In this document: piece after piece, positions 15,312 to 23,970 of the stretch | How the letters are laid out: the number at the start of each line of letters is the position of its first letter | How positions within the stretch are numbered: position 1 is the first letter of the stretch | Position numbers and translations under genes: made by a program | The notes under the pieces: generated by a model | What the model was told of the DNA's origin: nothing | Databases searched by the model: none | Seen by the model: only the letters and a program-made list of their open reading frames with translations | Source: Streptomyces ipomoeae 91-03 | GTDB taxonomy: Bacteria > Actinomycetota > Actinomycetes > Streptomycetales > Streptomycetaceae | Reading direction: 5' to 3' | Length of the DNA: 33,925 nt | Assembly (NCBI RefSeq): GCF_000317595.1 | Contig: NZ_AEJC01000148.1 | Span: 1 to 33,925 of the forward strand

Positions 15312-18300
15312 ATGTCGGGGCGAGAGGGTTCGGGGATGTCCGGGAGCGACGACGCCGCCCGCATGGCCGCCCGGGCCATGGAGCTGTACGCCAGGTGGGG
15401 CGCCGTACGCGATCCCCGTGCGCTCGACGAGGCGATCGCGCTCCTGCGGCGCTGCCGTGACCTCCTGCCCGAGGGGCACCCCGCCCGTCCGATGGCGCTG
15501 TCCAACCTGTGCTGCGCGTTACGGGACCGCTATGCGGTGGTGAGCCGGGACGAGGCGGAGCTGGACGAGGCGGTGGACTCCGGGCGGCGCGCGGTGGCCT
15601 CCGCACCCCCGGGTGACCCGAACCGGTGGATGTACCACGGCAACCTCGCGGGCGCCCTGAACGCGCTGGTCCAGACCCGGCAGTCGAGCGCGGACACCGT
15701 CCTGGACGAGGCCGTCGCCCGCGCCGCCGAGGCAGCGCGGTCGGCTCCGCAGCCCGTGGCCGTGTTCCATTCCCACCTGGGCGTGGCGCTCACCGCCCGC
15801 GCCGCCCGGGGCGGTGACGGCGCGGACTCCGACGTACGCGCCGCCGTCGACGCCTTCCGCGCCGCCGTGAGCGCCACCGATCCGCGCGACCCACAGCTCG
15901 CGATGTACCTGACCCACCTCGGGGTGGCCCTGCATCAGCGCGTCCTGCGCACGACGGATCCCCGCGGGCGGGCCGACGGCCTCCAGGAGGCGCTGGACCA
16001 CACCCGGCGGGCGGCACGGCTCTGTTCCCCCAGGGATCCGGAGTACGTCCTGTACCTGGCCAACCTCGCCGCCGTCATCGCGACGCAGGCCGAACTCGCC
16101 CAGGAGACCGCCGACTTCGATGCCCTGGTGGACATGGAACGCCGCGATTTGGCCGCCGTCCCCGCCGAGTGGCGCGCGCGACGGACGTGGCTGCTCGTGG
16201 CGGCGTTACGGCTCCGGTACGACCGTACGCGCGACGCGCGGGACATCGACGAGGCCGTCACCCTCTGCCAGGAGGCGCTCGCGTCGGGTGAGGAAGCCGT
16301 CGCCGGGCCGTACCTCCACGAGCTGGGCAGCGCGTACCTCGCACGCTTCCGGCAGTCGCGGGACCCCGCCGACGGCGACGCCGCCGTCGACTTCGCCCAG
16401 CGGGCCGTGTCGTCGGCCGCCGGTCCACAACGGGAGCGGGCCGAGGCGCTGTTGGGGGAGGCGCGGGCGGTGCGGTACCGGCTCGCGCCCGGCGGCGCGG
16501 GGAGCGGTGGGGGCTCGGGCGGGAGCGGTGGGAGCGTGGGCGCCGGCCAGCACGGCGACGGCGACGGCGACGAGGCCATCGCGGCCCTGGAAGCCGCCCG
16601 GCGCCGGTCACCCGCCGGCAGCGCGGAACTCGCCCTGTGCCTCTCCGAACTCGGGCTCACCCACATGACGCGGGCCATCCGCCTCCGGCACGCCGGCCTC
16701 GACGACCCCTCCGGGGCGCTGGACCGGGCCGCCGTCGTCCTGCGCGAGGCGGCGGAGCTGCGGGTCCTCGAAGGAGCGCAGGCCCTGCCCGTGCTGTTCA
16801 ACCTCGGCCGCGTCCTCGGCCTGCTGTACGAACGCTCCGGCGACCCCGCCCTGCTGGACGAGGCGGTCCGGCGCCTGGAGGAGGCCGTGGCGGCCGTACC
16901 TCCCGGTCATCCGGAGTCGGCGAAGGTGTTCTCCGCGCTCGGCATGGCGCTGCGGAACCGGGCCGACCGCCTGGACAGCGTGCCCGATCTGCACCGGGCG
17001 GTGGACCTGACCCAGCAGGCCGTGGAAGCGGTACCCCCAGGTCATCCGGAGCGCGGGCAGTGGCTCTCGCATCTCGGTGCCGCCCTCACCACCCGGTACC
17101 TCAGGCTGAACACGGTGGCGGACCTGGAGGACGCGGTACGGGTGGGCCGGGAGGCCGTCGCCGCCGTACCGCCGGGGACACCGCCGCACGACCGGGCCGT
17201 CCTGCTGACGAACCTGGGCATGACACTGCGCCGGATGTACGAGCGGTCGGGCGCCTTCGCCGACCTGGACGAGTCGGTCGAGGCCCTGCGGGCGGCCGTG
17301 GAGGCGGCTGCCCCCGGCAGCGAGGGCGTGGGCGAGGCGGCCGTCACCCTCTGTCTCGCGCTGTCCGACCGGTACGAACGCACGCATGACACCCATGAGT
17401 TGGACGAGGCGATCGACGCCGGCCGACTGGCCGTGCAGGCGTACCCGCGGGGGCATGCGCGGCGGGTCATGGCGCTGACGAATCTGGCCGTGGTCCTCAT
17501 CGACCGCGGCCGGCAGCAGGGACGGCGGGGCGACGTGGACGAGGCCCTCCGCTGCTGCCAGGAGGTCGTCCGCGCCACCCCGGACGGCCATCCGGCCCGG
17601 GGCAGATCCCTGCTCGGGCTCTCCACCGCCTTCCTCACCCGGTACGAGCTGACGCGTTCCGCCGCCGATGTGGGCGAGGCGATCGACGCGGCGGAGTCGG
17701 CGCTCCGGGCGACACCCGACGACGACGTGCGCCGTGTGTCCTTCCTCACCGCCCTGGCCCAGGCGCACACCTTCGCGGCCCTGCACGCGGGCAGCGACCG
17801 TGACATGAGGAAGGCGTGCGCCGTGTTCCGGGAGGCGGCGGGTGTCGAGGGGGTGCCGACCAAGGTCCGTTTCTCCGCCGCGGCGCACTGGGGGCTGCGG
17901 GCCGCCCTGCTGGAGGACTGGGCGCAGGCCGTCGACGGCTACCGGTTGGCGATCGCCCAGCTGCCGCTGATGGCCTGGCACGGCCTGGAGCTGGAGGACC
18001 GCATCAGCGGGCTGGCCGTCTCGGACAGCATCGCCTGCGACGCGGCGGCTGCCGCCCTGTCCGCGGGCCGGCCGGAGACCGCGCTGCAACTGCTGGAACA
18101 GGGCCGCGGAGTGCTCCTCGCCCAGGCCGTGGACTCCTGCTTCGACCTGACGGCGCTGGAGGAGCAGGAGCCCCGGCTCGCCCACCGCATCGCGGAGATC
18201 CGCTCCGTTCTCCACTCGGCGGACTCCGCCTTCGTCGACCCGACGGCACCCGCCCGCGAACAGTGGGCCGAGGCCCGCGAGCGCCGCGAACTGTCCGCCG

Positions 18301-19427
18301 AGCTGGACGAGTTGACGCGAGACGCGTACCGCCTGCTGGGGCTGGGCGACTTCCTCGGGCCGCCCTCTCCCGAGGAGCTGCGGGCGGCTGCCGGCGAGGG
18401 GACCGTGGTGGTCGTCAACACGAGCTTCCTGCGCTGTGACGCGCTCATCGTCGCACGGGACACGCTGCGGACCGTACCGCTGCCCGACCTGCGCCTGGAG
18501 GGGCCCGGCGGACTCCAGGAACGGACGGAGGCGCTGCTCGCCGCGCTCTCCTCGGCGAGCCGGTCGCCCCAGGAGGCCGGCCGCGTACTCCGGGACACCC
18601 TGGAATGGTTGCGGGAGACGATCGTGGCACCGGTCCTGACCGCGTCGGCGTCCACCGGACAGGGCTCCGGACGGCTGTGGTGGTGCCCCACCGGCCTGCT
18701 CGCTCTCCTCCCGCTGCACGCCGCCGGCGAGCTCCCGGAGCGGTACGTCTGCTCGTACGCCACCACGCTGAGGTCCCTGGCCCGGGCGCGGCGGCGGCAG
18801 AACGACGGCGACCGTACGGCCGGTGGCGTCCTCGTCGTCGACCAGGCCGACGTACCGGGTCTGCTGCCGCTGCCGTCGGCCCGCAAGGAGGCGCTGCGGC
18901 TGGTCACACAGGTGAGGGAGCGGAAGCTGCTGGCGGGGCCCATGGCCGACCGGCGTGCCGTCCGCCGGGCCCTGCCGAACCACTCCTGTCTGCACTTCGC
19001 GGGCCACGCCCGCCACGACCCGGCCCGCCCGGCCAGGAGCGGGCTCTTCTGCCACGGGGACCAGCGGCCCGCTCTGCTCACCGTCGAGGACATCGCCCGC
19101 CTCCGGCTCGACGCCGCCGAGCTGGCCTTCCTGTCGGCCTGCGAGACGGCCCGCGGCACGGCCCGGCTCCCCGACGAGGCCCTGCACCTCGCGGGCGCCC
19201 TCCAACTGGCGGGCTTCACCCATGTCGTGGCCGCCCAGTGGGTGGCCGAGGACACGACGGCCCAGCAACTGACGGCGACCTTCTACGCCGAACTCCGCCA
19301 CCCCGACGCCCCCGACCGCCTCGACCCGGCCCGCTCCGCGTCCGCCCTGCACACGGCCGTCCGCCGCATCCGCCGGCAGAACCCCGACCCCCTGCTCTGG
19401 GCGGCCTACGTGCACACCGGCCCGTGA
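15312..19427 (+). CDS. TPR-CHAT domain protein (caspase-like protease)
   Basis: A 1371-residue protein. Residues about 10-900 form a long array of TPR-like units with recurring cores such as LDEAIALLRRCRDLLPEGHP and LTNLAVVL, each about 50 residues. The array is interrupted by a Gly/Ser/Asp-rich linker near residues 394-425. The C-terminal ~300 residues are a CHAT domain (caspase HetF associated with TPRs). The catalytic pair looks intact: HFAGH with His1232, and SACET with Cys1277 about 45 residues later, spaced as in active members. The ATG at 15312 has GGGAGGGA seven bases upstream. The gene follows a coupled membrane protein and precedes a DUF3592 protein. In bacteria such proteases cut gasdermins or other effectors in conflict systems; the substrate here is unknown. 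Confidence 0.92.
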   Translation: MSGREGSGMSGSDDAARMAARAMELYARWGAVRDPRALDEAIALLRRCRDLLPEGHPARPMALSNLCCALRDRYAVVSRDEAELDEAVDSGRRAVASAPPGDPNRWMYHGNLAGALNALVQTRQSSADTVLDEAVARAAEAARSAPQPVAVFHSHLGVALTARAARGGDGADSDVRAAVDAFRAAVSATDPRDPQLAMYLTHLGVALHQRVLRTTDPRGRADGLQEALDHTRRAARLCSPRDPEYVLYLANLAAVIATQAELAQETADFDALVDMERRDLAAVPAEWRARRTWLLVAALRLRYDRTRDARDIDEAVTLCQEALASGEEAVAGPYLHELGSAYLARFRQSRDPADGDAAVDFAQRAVSSAAGPQRERAEALLGEARAVRYRLAPGGAGSGGGSGGSGGSVGAGQHGDGDGDEAIAALEAARRRSPAGSAELALCLSELGLTHMTRAIRLRHAGLDDPSGALDRAAVVLREAAELRVLEGAQALPVLFNLGRVLGLLYERSGDPALLDEAVRRLEEAVAAVPPGHPESAKVFSALGMALRNRADRLDSVPDLHRAVDLTQQAVEAVPPGHPERGQWLSHLGAALTTRYLRLNTVADLEDAVRVGREAVAAVPPGTPPHDRAVLLTNLGMTLRRMYERSGAFADLDESVEALRAAVEAAAPGSEGVGEAAVTLCLALSDRYERTHDTHELDEAIDAGRLAVQAYPRGHARRVMALTNLAVVLIDRGRQQGRRGDVDEALRCCQEVVRATPDGHPARGRSLLGLSTAFLTRYELTRSAADVGEAIDAAESALRATPDDDVRRVSFLTALAQAHTFAALHAGSDRDMRKACAVFREAAGVEGVPTKVRFSAAAHWGLRAALLEDWAQAVDGYRLAIAQLPLMAWHGLELEDRISGLAVSDSIACDAAAAALSAGRPETALQLLEQGRGVLLAQAVDSCFDLTALEEQEPRLAHRIAEIRSVLHSADSAFVDPTAPAREQWAEARERRELSAELDELTRDAYRLLGLGDFLGPPSPEELRAAAGEGTVVVVNTSFLRCDALIVARDTLRTVPLPDLRLEGPGGLQERTEALLAALSSASRSPQEAGRVLRDTLEWLRETIVAPVLTASASTGQGSGRLWWCPTGLLALLPLHAAGELPERYVCSYATTLRSLARARRRQNDGDRTAGGVLVVDQADVPGLLPLPSARKEALRLVTQVRERKLLAGPMADRRAVRRALPNHSCLHFAGHARHDPARPARSGLFCHGDQRPALLTVEDIARLRLDAAELAFLSACETARGTARLPDEALHLAGALQLAGFTHVVAAQWVAEDTTAQQLTATFYAELRHPDAPDRLDPARSASALHTAVRRIRRQNPDPLLWAAYVHTGP

Positions 19428-19462
19428 GCCGCTCCGCCAACACCTTTTGAAAGGAACCGAAG

Positions 19463-19885
19463 TTGGACGCCCTGCTGGCCTTCCTGGTCCCGATCGCCAC
19501 CGGCCTCTTCTGGGTCGGTAGCGCCGCGTACCGCCTGATGACCTACAACGACCTGCGCCAACGCGGCGTCCGCGTCGAGGCCCAGGTCGTCGGCCCCGTC
19601 CCCGGCGTCCCGGCCTCGCACTCCCGCAGCAGAGGGGAGTGGGTGATCAACCCGCTGCTCAGCTTCACGACCTCCGACGGCCGCACCGTCCGGCACGGCG
19701 TGGGCAGCAAGAACCGCCCGGTCAGAGTCCGCCAGAACACCCAGGTCACGGTCTTCCACGCCCCGGACGACCCCCGCGAACTGGTCCTCGACGGCCATGG
19801 CGTCCGCGCCCGCGCCTACACCGAACTCGTCCTCGGCCTCTCCCTGGTCCTCATCATCGCCCTCCTGATGATCAGGGCCTTCTGA
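19463..19885 (+). CDS. DUF3592-family membrane protein
   Basis: A 140-residue protein with an N-terminal helix (LLAFLVPIATGLFWVGSAAY), a beta-rich DUF3592 domain (about residues 30-110: VRVEAQVVG, NPLLSFTTSDGRTVRHG, QVTVFHAPDDPRELVLDG) and a C-terminal helix (ELVLGLSLVLIIALLMI). The start is TTG with AAGGAA upstream. It lies 35 bases after the CHAT gene on the same strand and is probably the last gene of that operon. Its final codons and stop lie in a 17-bp tandem duplication. The function of the family is unknown. Confidence 0.85.
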   Translation: MDALLAFLVPIATGLFWVGSAAYRLMTYNDLRQRGVRVEAQVVGPVPGVPASHSRSRGEWVINPLLSFTTSDGRTVRHGVGSKNRPVRVRQNTQVTVFHAPDDPRELVLDGHGVRARAYTELVLGLSLVLIIALLMIRAF

Positions 19886-19899
19886 TGATCAGGGCCTTC
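19866..19899. repeat. Perfect 17-bp tandem duplication across a stop codon
   Basis: TGATGATCAGGGCCTTC occurs twice back to back at the end of the DUF3592 gene, followed by TGA. Either copy supplies a terminal stop. This is a recent-looking slippage product close to the presumed left edge of the accessory region. Confidence 0.85.
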
Positions 19900-19902
19900 T
19901 GA

Positions 19903-20304
19903 CTGCGACGCATACGCTCGCGGGGTTCTGACCCCGGCTCATACGCTTGCGGCCTCGGACTTGACGCGCCGTCGGACCCCACACACGTCCGCACCCGGAC
20001 CGTCATGGACGCCGTGCTCGGCGGCCTGCGGGCCGGGTGCGGAAAAGGGAGACGTTGCGATCGAAGAAATCGCAGCGCGGGCATGCCCCGGAGGGTCAGG
20101 CCTTCTTGGTCTCCTAGTAATGGGGCGGGTCGGTGACCTGCGGTGATGGTTGCTGCAGGTCGCTGACCTGCTCTTTTGTCGATGGCTGGCGATGGAGTGC
20201 GACGGTCTCGAGTTGGTGTCTTGCGGACTGTGTGCGGACTGCCCATGAGTCGCGTTGTCCGCCTCCTCACGGGCCGCTTCACCCAAGGCGCACTGCAGAG
20301 ATGC
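19903..20304. other. Gene-free junction between chromosome-like DNA and the accessory region
   Basis: About 400 bases between the DUF3592 gene and the end of the SIR2 gene hold no open frame with plausible protein character. Visible structure is limited to TGCGAT/ATCGCA inverted arms (20056-20074), two copies of GGTCGnTGACCTGC 30 bases apart (20128 and 20158), and a hairpin at 20155-20171. No tRNA or integrase was recognised. If the accessory region is an integrated element, its left end is expected here. Confidence 0.45.
20155..20171. repeat. Palindrome GCAGGTC-GCT-GACCTGC
   Basis: Seven-base perfect arms around three bases, about 135 bases beyond the SIR2 stop codon. A sister half-site pattern lies 30 bases to the left. 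It could be a protein-binding site, an end of the element or a terminator stem. Confidence 0.4.
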
Positions 20305-22116
20305 TCACCGCGGTCGTCGGGAGCGGTACTCCACGAGTGCTTCGAGCGCTTTCTCCGCCCTCTCCACCTTTCCACCGAAAGCTCCTGCCTGGAGAAGCGG
20401 CCAGGAGGGAGTGATCTCCCGTGCGATGTCCGGTGCGAGACCGACCTGGTCGTAACCCCACGCTGACTCGAGGAGGAACTCGCCGGGCCACGGGTTCGCG
20501 AGGAACTCGTGCTCGGTGTCCAGGGCGATCAGGGAGGCCAAAAACTCGAAGCGGTGGAAGGCGGCCGTGTAGGCGGTGTCGTCGGGCTCCACGAGACGGA
20601 ACGGCTCACGCAGTTCCTCGCGAAGCCAGTGACTCTGCGGGTACTTGTACGTCCCGCCTCCCTCGGGGTGGCAGACCTCGTCGATCGAGTTCCCGTAGAT
20701 GATGCGCACCGGGTTGAGGTAGACGGCCGGCGTCTGGCGCTGGCTGCCAGCGAAGGGAGGAGACCAGACCGGCTGCGTGAGGACACGCACGAGGAGGTCG
20801 TCCCGGCGCCTGAGCACCGCGGCGATGCCCACGGTGAAGGTGGCGAGCAACGCCGGGTACTGCCGCAGTTTTTCCAGGACTTCGGTGTGGTGGCCAGCGT
20901 CGCTGTCGCGCAGCCGGTTTAGCCGTTCGACGACGCGTTGCCACAGGTCGTCGTAGGTGCCGTCGTCGTGGAAGACACCGTTGGCCAACAGGTGCAGCAG
21001 GGTGTCGCAGTCCGCGCGGTAGCTGCGGATGTTCTGGGCGAAGACGGTACCGGTCAACGGATACCGCTCCCGACTGGCGTTGTTGACGATGTGGGAGACG
21101 GTCTGGTCGATCAGGTCGCGGACCTCGATGCGCCGGATCGAGTCAGGCAGGAAGCGCTTGAGCTGAGCGACGGCCGTGTCCCGAGTGACTGGGGCGACCG
21201 TCATCCGGTCCAGCGCCTCCACCCGGTGCTCAAGGTCGGTGAACAGATCGTCCGCGGTCACGCCGTCGATGACAGCGGCGGAATGCTGTGTGACCAGCCG
21301 CCTGGCCGTCTCGCTCATCTGTCCGAACTGGCCCCAGAACATCGGGTAACGCCGGGAGCGGGTCCCTTCCATCGCCGTGACCAGCGCCTTGTCCCATTCG
21401 GCCGACCAACCGCAGACGATCAGCCCGTACTCGTCCAGGACCCGCTCCAGCAGTTCCTGCTGCGCCGGAGGGTAATCCTCCAGTTCGTCTACGGTGTTCC
21501 GTTGCTGCAGGTCGGCGTAGTCGCCGTGCAGTTTGATGAGCGTGACCTGGCTGTGTACAAGGGGCTTCATGCTGGCGATCTGGTGGTCGCGGATCACCTG
21601 CGGGGAGATGCCCACCTCCTCCAACGCGCGTTCCATGAGGCGGTCGAAGTTCGTCGTCAGGATGACCCTGATGTTGCCTCTCTTCACCAGCCGGGCGATC
21701 GCTCGGTGTGCGGCAGTGGGCTGCTTGCCGCTGTCCTCGCCGTCTTCGGGTTCGAAGTATCCGGCGAGAAGCGCCTGCCGAGCTGCCTGCGAGGGGGCAG
21801 CCTCAGCCAGCAAGCGGGAGTAGCCCAGAGGTTCACCGAACTGCTTCTCCCACCAGCCCTCCGGGTCGGCCGTGGCTTCGACGCCAGTGCCGGGTGCATC
21901 GGGATTGTGCAGCACTGCGACCTTGCTGACGAGGTCTTGCACGATGCCCCAGCCCGTCTTGATACCGGACGCCATGGAGATGCCAGCGCCCAGCAGCACC
22001 GCGTACACCCCTGGGCAGGTGTGGACGTTCAGGGCCAGAGACATCCGGGGGTCCAGCACGCTGCCAGTACCCGGCACCGGCGCGCGGCTGTGTGCTGCGG
22101 TCTGATTCGTCACCAC
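20305..22116 (-). CDS. SIR2-domain protein, probable NADase-type defence effector
   Basis: About 603 residues. The N-terminal ~290 form a SIR2 fold: VLLGAGISMASGI is the NAD-binding loop, LTTNFDRLMERAL carries the conserved Asn/Asp, LIKLHGDY carries the catalytic His, and GLIVCGWSAEWDKAL is the late strand/loop. No zinc-ribbon cysteines are seen, unlike deacetylase sirtuins. This fits the SIR2_2 type whose members degrade NAD in anti-phage systems. The C-terminal ~300 residues are mostly helical and unassigned, perhaps a sensor. A GAGAGG ribosome site favours the GTG at 22116; a GTG at 22122 overlaps that site. The gene is divergent from the first motif-sharing protein, with a 15-bp palindrome upstream. 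The family is secure. Defence activity is inferred from family and location. Confidence 0.88.
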   Translation of the reverse strand: MVTNQTAAHSRAPVPGTGSVLDPRMSLALNVHTCPGVYAVLLGAGISMASGIKTGWGIVQDLVSKVAVLHNPDAPGTGVEATADPEGWWEKQFGEPLGYSRLLAEAAPSQAARQALLAGYFEPEDGEDSGKQPTAAHRAIARLVKRGNIRVILTTNFDRLMERALEEVGISPQVIRDHQIASMKPLVHSQVTLIKLHGDYADLQQRNTVDELEDYPPAQQELLERVLDEYGLIVCGWSAEWDKALVTAMEGTRSRRYPMFWGQFGQMSETARRLVTQHSAAVIDGVTADDLFTDLEHRVEALDRMTVAPVTRDTAVAQLKRFLPDSIRRIEVRDLIDQTVSHIVNNASRERYPLTGTVFAQNIRSYRADCDTLLHLLANGVFHDDGTYDDLWQRVVERLNRLRDSDAGHHTEVLEKLRQYPALLATFTVGIAAVLRRRDDLLVRVLTQPVWSPPFAGSQRQTPAVYLNPVRIIYGNSIDEVCHPEGGGTYKYPQSHWLREELREPFRLVEPDDTAYTAAFHRFEFLASLIALDTEHEFLANPWPGEFLLESAWGYDQVGLAPDIAREITPSWPLLQAGAFGGKVERAEKALEALVEYRSRRPR

Positions 22117-22200
22117 GGCCACCTCTCTTTCAAGCGGGCAGCCCGCCCTGTGCGACGGGAAGCACTGCCCGAATGCAGGTGTTGATCCTACCGCATAATC

Positions 22201-22215
22201 TCGTCAAGTTGACGA
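22201..22215. promoter_or_regulatory. 15-bp palindromic operator upstream of the SIR2 gene
   Basis: TCGTCAAGTTGACGA is a perfect palindrome apart from its central base. It lies about 85 bases before the SIR2 start, in an AT-richer patch that also includes ATAAT and GATAAAG. Both strands contain TTGACG here, a consensus -35, so the palindrome may overlap a promoter. The cognate repressor is unknown; the XRE-type regulator of this region is a candidate. Confidence 0.6.
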
Positions 22216-22555
22216 TAAAGGGTAGGTTGCCGTCGCCGGCGCATGAGAGAGCACCTCACCGGGTGCCCGTTACCGAATGCGACGGTCCGGTCGCGCGTCA
22301 ACTCTGTGTGGACGGGTCAGGGTGTGTCTCTCGGGGGTGCGTCCCGATCGCTGTGCTTTGGTGCGAATCGCCTTACGGCGACCCTGGGGCGGCTGTAGGT
22401 TTCGGTGGCAGTCACGGCGAGCGGGGAGTGTTTCTGGGGCATGCGTGAAGTCGAGGCGGTTGCCATGACGGCCGGAACGACCCGAGAGCCTGCTTCCGGT
22501 ATGGGTGTGTGGAGAGGGCGGACCCCGGGGCCCGTCGAACGGAGGGGAGCCGTGG
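22216..22555. other. Divergent intergenic region between SIR2 and the first motif gene
   Basis: About 340 bases without a credible gene. It must hold the promoter of the rightward gene, but I could not assign a convincing -35/-10 pair. A small CGCC-TTAC-GGCG hairpin is visible near 22370. Confidence 0.4.
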
Positions 22556-23209
22556 GTGGCAGATACTGAACCGCGTGAGCAGCACAACCACGGCTCCGGG
22601 ACGTTCGTTGGTGGCGACGTCAATGGCGACGTCAGTATATGGCAGGTCTTTTTGCCGTCGATGGGGAAGAAAAGGGCTGGATCGAATAAGTCGCCCCATC
22701 GACGGCCAGAGCCAGACGACGAGTTAGATGATTACGGAGATCTTGGTGGCCCTTTGGTAGCTGCTGGATTCCTTGCTGTCTGGACCGGTTGGGCTGCATT
22801 CCATGAAATAATGGGTCGGCCGTGGACGGAAGGTGCTTCACCTCCCGGGACTGCTCAGCGAATCATTGGGGGAATAGCCTTCGCGTATGCATGCTTGGCG
22901 TGTGTTGCTACGTTTTTGGCCCGAACGGCCCAAGTCTTCGAGCTGTGGTCAGAGCAATGCAGGGTTACGGCTGAACAGAGTCGAGGACGAGTGGTCGCAT
23001 GGCCTCCTGCTTTGATGGCGCGAGGGGTGAGCCTTGTTTCTGCAGGCGCGGCTTCCCTTGCTGAGGTGCTCGCGTCCCTCTACGGCTGGCGCTCCTTCGG
23101 TGGCACAATCACGCAACGGGCTCGAATTGCCCGTATGAATGCCGCCGCCAATGCCAAGGCCGCTCGTGCTGCAGTGCGGGAAGTGCCTAATTGCGTTCAT
23201 CGGGACTGA
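22556..23209 (+). CDS. Membrane protein with N-terminal QHNHGSGTF-type motif
   Basis: A 217-residue protein of no recognised family. Residues 9-27 carry QHNHGSGTFVGGD then VNGDVS, the Gly/Asn/His-rich motif shared with the next two genes. A basic/acidic linker follows (residues 36-60), then two membrane helices at about 64-85 and 102-124. An amphipathic or third hydrophobic stretch lies near 155-178, with a basic Ala-rich tail after it. The GTG start is fixed by GGAGGGGA seven bases upstream; it places the motif at the extreme N-terminus, as in the second motif protein. The gene has lower GC than the surrounding genes, suggesting a separate origin. It converges on the other two motif genes with an 83-bp gap. 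A membrane effector recruited through the motif is the working hypothesis. Confidence 0.75.
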   Translation: MADTEPREQHNHGSGTFVGGDVNGDVSIWQVFLPSMGKKRAGSNKSPHRRPEPDDELDDYGDLGGPLVAAGFLAVWTGWAAFHEIMGRPWTEGASPPGTAQRIIGGIAFAYACLACVATFLARTAQVFELWSEQCRVTAEQSRGRVVAWPPALMARGVSLVSAGAASLAEVLASLYGWRSFGGTITQRARIARMNAAANAKAARAAVREVPNCVHRD

Positions 23210-23292
23210 GGGGGAGATTCGAGGTGCGCGCCAGCTTGCGGATCAGGGTGCAATTCCATCGTTGTTACTCTCGCTCGTCCTGTAAAGTCGGG

Positions 23293-23970
23293 CTAGCGTC
23301 CCAATAGGTAGGCCATCAATGCGGCCCCAGTCGCGATGCCCCATAGGAATGAATACCACTGCGCTTTCCGGTCGATGATGATCTTTGGTGCAGGTGGTGT
23401 CACTAGGCGCTCCATGCGCTCCGCTGTGCCGTCCAGTGCAGCTGTAACGTGGTCCATCCGGCTGAATGGGCCATCTCTCTGTAGGCGATCCATCTGCATC
23501 GTTACATCGTTCAGCGCGCGTTGGCTGCCCTCCAGTCGATTAACTAACCGTTGCAGATCAGTCACGTCTAGTCGCCCGACTGCCTTGTTTAGGGAATCTG
23601 CAGCATCGGCTAACTTTCGTGCAACAGCTGGGTTAATTCTTTCGCCGGCGAACATGAGAGAATGGGCGACGTCCTCATTGATGTTCTGAGCAGCATGCCG
23701 CAGTTGGTTGGCGACATCTTCGTTGATATTTCGGGCCGCCCGTGCGAGTGAATCCACAGTGTCGGGAGAAATAACTCCATCTTCCAGTGCCCTCCTGAGC
23801 AGCCTGGCGAGCGCTGGCGACTGCTTGGCCATCATGGCCAGCAGTGCCTTGGTTTTGGCGTCGACCATCTCGAAATGGATGCCGCCGTGGTTGTCTCCGC
23901 CGATAAATGTTCCGGAGCCATGGTTATGCTGCTCGCGACGTCCTATCTCTTCAGAGTCGGAAGGGGTCAC
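23293..23970 (-). CDS. N-terminal QHNHGSGTF-motif protein with helical repeats and a C-terminal anchor
   Basis: A 225-residue protein. Residues 14-31 are QHNHGSGTFIGGDNHGGI. Residues about 38-80 are helical. Residues 81-140 contain four consecutive 15-residue units (NINEDVANQLRHAAQ, NINEDVAHSLMFAGE, RINPAVARKLADAAD and a weaker SLNKAVG unit). Further helix or coiled coil with many heptad-spaced Leu/Met follows to about 190. One membrane helix, WYSFLWGIATGAALMAYLL (about 205-223), ends the protein. The GTG start shares its G with the TAG stop of the upstream motif gene, so the two are translationally coupled. The layout (interaction motif, helical rod, tail anchor) suggests a membrane-bound signalling partner. 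No named family was recognised. Confidence 0.78.
   Translation of the reverse strand: MTPSDSEEIGRREQHNHGSGTFIGGDNHGGIHFEMVDAKTKALLAMMAKQSPALARLLRRALEDGVISPDTVDSLARAARNINEDVANQLRHAAQNINEDVAHSLMFAGERINPAVARKLADAADSLNKAVGRLDVTDLQRLVNRLEGSQRALNDVTMQMDRLQRDGPFSRMDHVTAALDGTAERMERLVTPPAPKIIIDRKAQWYSFLWGIATGAALMAYLLGR

Noticed and set aside
15312..15420. An amyloid-like motif at the N-terminus of the TPR-CHAT protein linking it to the trio at 22556-24371
   Set aside because: Neither the N-terminus nor the Gly/Ser linker of this protein contains the QHNHGSGTF pattern.
16608..19415. A 935-codon open frame on the minus strand opposite the TPR-CHAT gene
   Set aside because: Its composition is Gly/Val/Arg/Gln-rich with no domain, and it mirrors the GC-biased third positions of the real plus-strand gene.
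19866..19899. The 17-bp direct repeat as a pair of att sites
   Set aside because: The copies are back to back with no DNA between them, so they cannot flank an integrated element; slippage is simpler.
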